Shown: piece by piece, positions 60,014-64,000 of the stretch
Layout: every line of letters begins with the position of its first letter
Numbering within the stretch: the stretch's first letter is position 1
Assembly: GCA_046289925.1 (NCBI GenBank)
Contig: JBKBUN010000001.1
Coordinates: 16,081 to 80,080 of the forward strand
Direction: 5' to 3'
DNA from: Acidovorax_G sp046289925
GTDB lineage: Bacteria; Pseudomonadota; Gammaproteobacteria; Burkholderiales; Burkholderiaceae_C
Length of the DNA: 64,000 nucleotides
Position numbers and translations under genes: made by a program
Notes under the pieces: model-generated
What the model was told of the DNA's origin: nothing
What the model saw: the letters and a program-made list of their open reading frames with translations, nothing else
Database searches by the model: none

Positions 60014-60871
60014 ATGAGCGAACAGCACCACGAAGAAGCCCATACCGGCCCGATCAAGAACCCCAAGCAGTTGCTGCTCGCCAGCTTCTTCGCCTTTGTG
60101 GTCCCTGTGTTCGTGATCATCAGCCTCGTGTACTACGTGACGTCGGCCAATAAGCCGGCCGCCGGCGCCGTCAACACCGAAAAATCGACGGCAGAGCGCA
60201 TCCAGAAGGTGGGCATGGTGGAAATCCGCGACGCCAACCGTCCGCTGAAGTCGGGCGAAGAGGTGTACAAGGCCCAGTGCGTGGCCTGCCACGGCAGCGG
60301 TGCGGCGGGTGCGCCCAAGTTTGGCGATGCAGACGCCTGGAGCGCACGCATCAAGACCGGCTTCGACGCCCTGGTGCAGTCGGCCCTGAAGGGCAAGGGC
60401 GCCATGGGTGCGCAGGGCGGCGGCGACTTCAGCGACGTGGAAATCGCCCGTGCGGTGGCCTTCATGGCCAACGGCTCGGGTGGCAAGTTTGCAGAGCCGG
60501 CAGCGCCTGCAGCGGCCGCTGCTGCCCCGGCAGATGCGGCTCCTGCCGCAGCGGCGGCTCCGGCTCCTGTGGCAGCTGCTGCGGCAGCCCCCGCACCTGC
60601 GGCGGCCCCTGCGGCGGCCACGGCCGTCAGCGCCAACGGCGAAGCCCTGTTCAAGCAAGCCTGCCAGGTGTGTCACGCCGCTGGTGTGGCAGGCGCACCC
60701 AAGCTGGGTGACAAGGCCGCCTGGTCGGCCCGCTTGGGTGCTGGCGTGGACGGCCTGACGGCTTCCGTGATCAAGGGCAAGGGTGCCATGCCCCCCCGCG
60801 GCGGCGCCGCTGGCGCGCCCGACGCCGACATCCGCGCGGCCGTTGAGTACATGGTGTCCGCGGTCAAGTAA
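60014..60871 (+). CDS. Membrane-anchored di-heme cytochrome c (c5-like)
   Basis: A 285-residue c-type cytochrome. One N-terminal anchor helix (LLLASFFAFVVPVFVIISLV) keeps it on the periplasmic face of the inner membrane. Two cytochrome c domains carry CVACH (Cys89-His93) and CQVCH (Cys217-His221), each with a Met ligand in KGKGAMGAQGG or KGKGAMPPRGG. An Ala/Pro linker of about 50 residues joins them. It is likely an electron carrier between the bc1 complex and terminal oxidases. GAGG precedes the ATG. A terminator follows, and MITE-like repeats flank the gene on both sides. Confidence 0.95.
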   Translation: MSEQHHEEAHTGPIKNPKQLLLASFFAFVVPVFVIISLVYYVTSANKPAAGAVNTEKSTAERIQKVGMVEIRDANRPLKSGEEVYKAQCVACHGSGAAGAPKFGDADAWSARIKTGFDALVQSALKGKGAMGAQGGGDFSDVEIARAVAFMANGSGGKFAEPAAPAAAAAAPADAAPAAAAAPAPVAAAAAAPAPAAAPAAATAVSANGEALFKQACQVCHAAGVAGAPKLGDKAAWSARLGAGVDGLTASVIKGKGAMPPRGGAAGAPDADIRAAVEYMVSAVK

Positions 60872-60908
60872 GCACTTTCTGCAGGCCCAGGCCTGTGGTA
60901 CAGCCCGC

Positions 60909-60935
60909 AAGCCGACCTCTGGGTCGGCTTTTTTC
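60909..60935 (+). terminator. Rho-independent terminator after the cytochrome gene
   Basis: aagccgacc, loop tct, gggtcggctt and six T, 37 bases past the stop codon. The stem is nine base pairs. Confidence 0.92.
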
Positions 60936-60939
60936 ATCC

Positions 60940-61094
60940 TAGGGGCCTGTCGGACTTGGGGCGTCGAAAGCGAACATGAGCCCCCGCGAGGACCGTTTCG
61001 CCGTGTTTACAGCCCCATAGCGGTGGCCAATGGACCGCTGCAGCCCATTGGCCATTGGCATGCAGCCGACGATTCCCACGTCCGACAGGCTCCT
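60940..61094. mobile_element. MITE-like element, copy 2
   Basis: Starts aggggcctgtcggacttggg and ends acgtccgacaggctcct. The interior shares gcgtcgaaagcgaa, cgccgtgttt, cagccccatagcgg, tggaccgctg and gcagccgacgattccca with copy 1 in the same order and orientation, with small indels between. No open frame of interest. Confidence 0.8.
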
Positions 61095-61221
61095 TGGGGT
61101 CATCGCATCGCAGTGGGCTTAGGCCGTGCCATGGCAGCCACACACCACCCGCGCACGGCGCAAGCAGCCCACCGATGGGCATGGGCCTGCGCAGCACTGG
61201 GCCAACCGATGGAACGCGAGG

Positions 61222-61761
61222 CTATGCAGGCCTACGCACCGCCTGCAGCGCCTGCGGGCTGCGCACAAAGCCAAAACGTGCAGGCAGCGCGTGGGCCCTT
61301 ATCTCCTGCGGGGTCCAGCGGCCCTGCTCCACAGCGTCGGCCACAGCAGCCATGTCGGCGCTGTGCACGAGGCCAAAACCAATGTCGGTGTCGAGGTAGA
61401 AGTGCCCGTCTTCGTCCAGCCACGCAGTTCGCACCTGTGCGGGCTGGCCGGTGTGCGACTGAACGCTGCCGTCGGGCTGCAAGCGCCAGATGTGCGGGGT
61501 GGCCTCCAGTTCCACGTACACGCGCTGCGGGCCGTTCTGGAAGAACCAGCAGCCCTGGGCATCGGCCTCGTAGTTGCGGTGGATGAAACCGATGAGCTTT
61601 TCGTGCTCAAGCAGCGTGCCGCGGCTGTGCGCAAACGGGCCCAGCGCCTGCGTGGCGTCGTCGCGCAGGTACCAGCGGCCGCGCGCATCCAGACCCAGCC
61701 AGCCGTAGCAGGCAGGCACGCTGGGCCATTTGACCAAGGCTTGCTTGACGATGTCGTCCAT
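61222..61761 (-). CDS. Conserved hypothetical protein (DUF2946/DUF2944-like, unsure)
   Basis: A 179-residue soluble protein without signal peptide. It starts MDDIVKQALVKWPSVPACYG and contains LGLDARGRWYLRDDATQALG, IGFIHRNYEADAQGCWFFQN and TAWLDEDGHFYLDTDIGFGL, a regular Trp/Tyr- and Asp-rich beta pattern. I recognise it as a small Burkholderiales-type DUF family but am not certain of the number. It lies 61 bases downstream of the YheT-like gene on the same strand. Function unknown. Confidence 0.7.
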   Translation of the reverse strand: MDDIVKQALVKWPSVPACYGWLGLDARGRWYLRDDATQALGPFAHSRGTLLEHEKLIGFIHRNYEADAQGCWFFQNGPQRVYVELEATPHIWRLQPDGSVQSHTGQPAQVRTAWLDEDGHFYLDTDIGFGLVHSADMAAVADAVEQGRWTPQEIRAHALPARFGFVRSPQALQAVRRPA

Positions 61762-61822
61762 GGCGTCGATTGTGCCCGGCGGCGCTGCGGCGTGCGTGGA
61801 CCAGGGCTTCAGCCGGTGTGCG

Positions 61823-62803
61823 TCAGAGGCGCTGGGCGAGCCAGTCGCACACCTGGGAGGGCATGGCCAGCACATGCCCCGGCGGCCGCCCCTGCGGAAA
61901 GCCCACATGCCCCCCCTGCCGGGGCTGCCAGAGCGTGACACTGGGCCCCACATCGGCGCTGCGCGGCAGGCTGCGGGCTGGCACGAAGGGATCGTTGGCA
62001 GCATTGACCACCAGCGCCGGAATGCGGATCTGGTGCAGCAAGGGCTTGGCAGAGGCCCGCGCCCAATAGTCTTCGGTGTTGCGAAAGCCGTGCAAAGGGG
62101 CGGTGAAGACGTTGTCGAACGCGTAAAGATCGCGTGCGGCCAACAGTGCGTCGCGGCTGAACAGGCCCGGGTGCTGGTCAAGCTTTTGCAACGCCTTGGG
62201 CACCATGGTGCGCAGAAACATTCGGGTGTACACCTGCCGGTTGAAGCCGCGGCCGATGGCCTGCCCGCAAGCCGCTAGATCGAGCGGTGAACACACGGAG
62301 GCCACGGCCCGCGCCGTGGGCGCCGCCGCACTGCCATGCTCGGCTGCCCAGCGCATGAGCGCGTTGCCGCCCAAGGACACACCCACGGCCAGCAGCGGCC
62401 CCGCATGCTGGCGGCGCAGTCGGCGCAAGATCCAGTCGATCTCGGCATGATCGCCCGAGTGGTAGGCACGCGGCGCGAGGTTGATCTCACCGCTGCAACC
62501 GCGAAAGTGCGGCACGGCAAAGTGCCAGCCGCGCGCGTAGGCCACATCGGCAAAGGCCTCACTGTAGTGGCTGCGCGACGAGCCTTCGAGTCCGTGAAAC
62601 AGCACCAGCAGGGGCGCATCGGCGGCTGCGGGCTCGTTGGCGGCGGGGCGAAGGTGGTCCACGTCGATGAAGTCGCCGTCTGGCGTGGTCCAGCGCTCGC
62701 GCCGATACTGAGGCAGCGGCGCCTGCACGCGGCGCGACCACAGCGCGGGCCAGATGGTTTGAAGCTGCCCTCCGGGAAGCCAGCGTGGCGCTACATATTT
62801 CAT
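61823..62803 (-). CDS. YheT-family alpha/beta hydrolase
   Basis: A 326-residue cytoplasmic hydrolase of the YheT/LABH family. Start APRWLPGGQLQTIWPALWSR is typical. Other landmarks: LLVLFHGLEGSSRSHYSEAF (oxyanion region), FRGCSGEINLAPRAYHSGDH, the nucleophile Ser in AVGVSLGGNALMRW, an Asp in NAANDPFVP, and the catalytic His in QGGHVGFPQG. It acts on unknown esters or amides. The start codon and first residues MKYVA lie inside a dispersed palindromic repeat, and no ribosome site precedes them. Confidence 0.88.
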   Translation of the reverse strand: MKYVAPRWLPGGQLQTIWPALWSRRVQAPLPQYRRERWTTPDGDFIDVDHLRPAANEPAAADAPLLVLFHGLEGSSRSHYSEAFADVAYARGWHFAVPHFRGCSGEINLAPRAYHSGDHAEIDWILRRLRRQHAGPLLAVGVSLGGNALMRWAAEHGSAAAPTARAVASVCSPLDLAACGQAIGRGFNRQVYTRMFLRTMVPKALQKLDQHPGLFSRDALLAARDLYAFDNVFTAPLHGFRNTEDYWARASAKPLLHQIRIPALVVNAANDPFVPARSLPRSADVGPSVTLWQPRQGGHVGFPQGRPPGHVLAMPSQVCDWLAQRL

Positions 62804-62833
62804 AGCTGGTTGTGCTTGTCTACGGGTCGTTTC
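62791..62833. repeat. Dispersed repeat overlapping the YheT start codon
   Basis: gctacatatttcatagctgg and ttgtgcttg follow the pattern of the repeats at 23055 and 48613. The ATG of the YheT-like gene (62801-62803, minus strand) lies within its first palindrome. Confidence 0.6.
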
Positions 62834-62862
62834 AGGCTATTTTCGCCTGGAATCGCGGTCCA

Positions 62863-63096
62863 CCTAGAAACCGCAGTGGGATGCGCCCGCCCGTGCCGTG
62901 ATCGACGCGCCAGGCAAGGCGAGACGACGCGGCGCACTCCTGTGCGCAAGGAGGCACAACGCCGCATGGCGCGTCGAGCATGGTGCTGGCGGGCGCATAG
63001 CGCTTTTACCCAGCAGGTGAGGGAGCCCACAAGGCGCAACTTCAACGGACATCAGAACTTTTCAGTGTGAACAAGCGGTCCACTGCGGTTTCTAGG
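62863..63096. mobile_element. 234-base element with 17-base perfect inverted ends
   Basis: The ends cctagaaaccgcagtgg (62863-62879) and ccactgcggtttctagg (63080-63096) are exact inverse copies, and gcggtc lies just outside or beside both. The interior has no transposase; a 62-residue minus-strand frame covers most of it but looks non-coding. This is the structure of a non-autonomous element (MITE). It fills most of the 341-base gap between the YheT-like gene and the glycosyltransferase. Confidence 0.75.
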
Positions 63097-63144
63097 TTCA
63101 AGTGCGCTTCCAGGCAGATCGGGGGATGGCGATGGCATAGCGCA

Positions 63145-63918
63145 TCAGCGCAACGCGGGCCGGTCCAGGGCGTCCTGGTCTACCGCCAAGGCGGCGTAGC
63201 GGAAGAACGATTCCAAGGCCACCAGGAAACAGTGCAGGAAGCCCTCGCGCCCGCACAGGAAGCCGCGATGGAACACGTAAAGACGGACAAAACTCGCAAG
63301 GGCGCTGCCGATACCGCGCACCACCCCACCCCGCTTGCCCTGTGTGTGGCGCTTGAGGGCTCCAAGCTGGGCGTACTGCGCGAGCTTGAGCAGGCTCTGA
63401 TGGATCGTTCGCCGCGAGTGGTGCAGCAGCGGGCTGGGCAACGAGCGGTGTTCAAGGCCGGGGGTCTGCAAGGTCGGCCCTTCGTGGACCACCCCCTCAA
63501 AACCCAGCAACTGACGGCGTGGAAACAAGCGTGGCAACCCGTCGCCTCTTCGCATATGCGTAAGCGGTCGGCCAAACGCAACCTGCGTCCAGCGCACGTC
63601 GTACACACGGTCCTCATCGGCCGCCACGGCGGCGCGGATCTCGTCGGCCAGTCCCGGCGTGATCACCTCATCGGCATCCAAAAAGAACACCCAGTCGCCG
63701 GTGCAGTGCGCAAGCTGGCGGTTGCGTTGCACGGCAAAACCCTGCCAGTCTGGATAGGCATACACCTCGGCGCCAGTGGCCTGCGCAAGCGCGACGGTGC
63801 CGTCGGAACTACCGGAATCGATGACCACGATCTGGTCGGCAAAGGCGGCGCTGCGCAGGCAGGCCTCAATGTTTTCGGCCTCGTTCAACGTGAGGACAGC
63901 GATGCTCAGGCGCGGCAT
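63145..63918 (-). CDS. Glycosyltransferase family 2, LPS-core WaaE-like
   Basis: A 257-residue GT-A enzyme. LSIAVLTLNEAENIEACLRS and IVVIDSGSSDGTVALAQATG are the nucleotide-sugar half; DWVFFLDADEVITPGLADEI holds the DxD metal site; YVFHRGFLCGREGFLHCFL near the C-terminus is typical of the WaaE/KdtX group that adds a glucose or similar residue to heptose I of the LPS core. The start has only one base between it and the upstream stop (TGATATG), so it belongs to an LPS operon extending beyond the window. Confidence 0.88.
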   Translation of the reverse strand: MPRLSIAVLTLNEAENIEACLRSAAFADQIVVIDSGSSDGTVALAQATGAEVYAYPDWQGFAVQRNRQLAHCTGDWVFFLDADEVITPGLADEIRAAVAADEDRVYDVRWTQVAFGRPLTHMRRGDGLPRLFPRRQLLGFEGVVHEGPTLQTPGLEHRSLPSPLLHHSRRTIHQSLLKLAQYAQLGALKRHTQGKRGGVVRGIGSALASFVRLYVFHRGFLCGREGFLHCFLVALESFFRYAALAVDQDALDRPALR

Positions 63919-63919
63919 A

Positions 63920-64000
63920 TCAGGAACTCTGGTGGGCGGAAGGGGCCATAGGCGCAGTGGTGAGTTGGTCCCGGGCGGTCCACAGCCCCCACCAGCGCCC
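63920..64000 (-). CDS. C-terminal end of an upstream gene, partial
   Basis: The minus-strand frame entering from the right edge gives 26 residues, beginning GRWWGLWTARDQL and ending SAHQSS, then TGA one base before the glycosyltransferase ATG. The spacing indicates a real upstream gene of the same LPS operon. Too little is visible to name it. Confidence 0.5.
   Translation of the reverse strand, partial: GRWWGLWTARDQLTTAPMAPSAHQSS

Noticed and set aside
62864..63052. 62-residue minus-strand frame inside the 17-base inverted-repeat element
   Set aside because: It nearly fills the element but has no ribosome site or domain; treated as non-coding interior.

Overview
The window is high-GC, gene-dense DNA from a betaproteobacterium, most probably a Comamonadaceae member close to Acidovorax. 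This is an inference from gene content, the Xps-type type II secretion order (E-F-G-H-I-J-K-L-M-N-D), an AcrAB/TtgABC-type efflux operon, and several short palindromic repeat families that I associate with this family. I see no rRNA, CRISPR array, prophage or intact insertion sequence. There is one tRNA, for Arg(CCG).

Layout. (1) 1-7.4 kb, minus strand: a fatty-acid beta-oxidation operon (TetR repressor, acyl-CoA dehydrogenase, a small periplasmic DUF2147 protein, fused hydroxyacyl-CoA dehydrogenase/enoyl-CoA hydratase, hot-dog thioesterase-like protein, thiolase cut by the window edge). (2) 7.5-11.5 kb, minus: argB, a TctD/TctE-type two-component system and slmA. (3) 11.5-22.7 kb: a surface-polysaccharide locus with a WecA-like initiating transferase, glycosyltransferases, a 1252-residue methyltransferase/coiled-coil/double-glycosyltransferase fusion, three more methyltransferases and a Wzm/Wzt exporter. 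(4) 23.3-26.7 kb: an abundant-looking exported protein followed, across a strong terminator, by a parvulin PPIase; then a small lipoprotein. (5) 26.9-38.0 kb: a complete type II secretion operon, with a divergent exported glycosidase-like gene at 38.1-40.0 kb. (6) 40.0-43.4 kb: rfbBDAC for dTDP-L-rhamnose. (7) 43.5-48.1 kb: a two-domain reductase resembling bacterial fatty acyl-CoA reductases, a PhaF-like phasin, a TetR regulator and a TPR-like protein. (8) 48.7-51.4 kb: sulfur assimilation (MetY-type sulfhydrylase, sulfate-binding protein, and what looks like a monooxygenase remnant). (9) 51.5-59.7 kb: a methyltransferase, tRNA-Arg, and an RND efflux operon with a divergent AcrR-like repressor and a clear operator. 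(10) 60-64 kb: a di-heme cytochrome c bracketed by two copies of a MITE-like repeat, a conserved hypothetical protein, a YheT-like hydrolase, another inverted-repeat-bounded element and LPS-core glycosyltransferase genes.

How the genes work together: regions 3, 6 and 10 supply sugar precursors, assembly, decoration and export of lipopolysaccharide/O-polysaccharide. Regions 4 and 5 move proteins to the cell surface or outside. Regions 1 and 7 both act on acyl-CoA (degradation versus reduction or storage). The most unusual points are the methyltransferase/coiled-coil/glycosyltransferase fusion beside a Wzt exporter with a C-terminal domain, an FGG-containing motif recurring at the ends of several type II secretion proteins, a repeat-like insertion inside the histidine-kinase dimerisation domain, the fatty-alcohol/phasin pairing, and several small mobile-looking repeats that supply or touch gene starts and stops.
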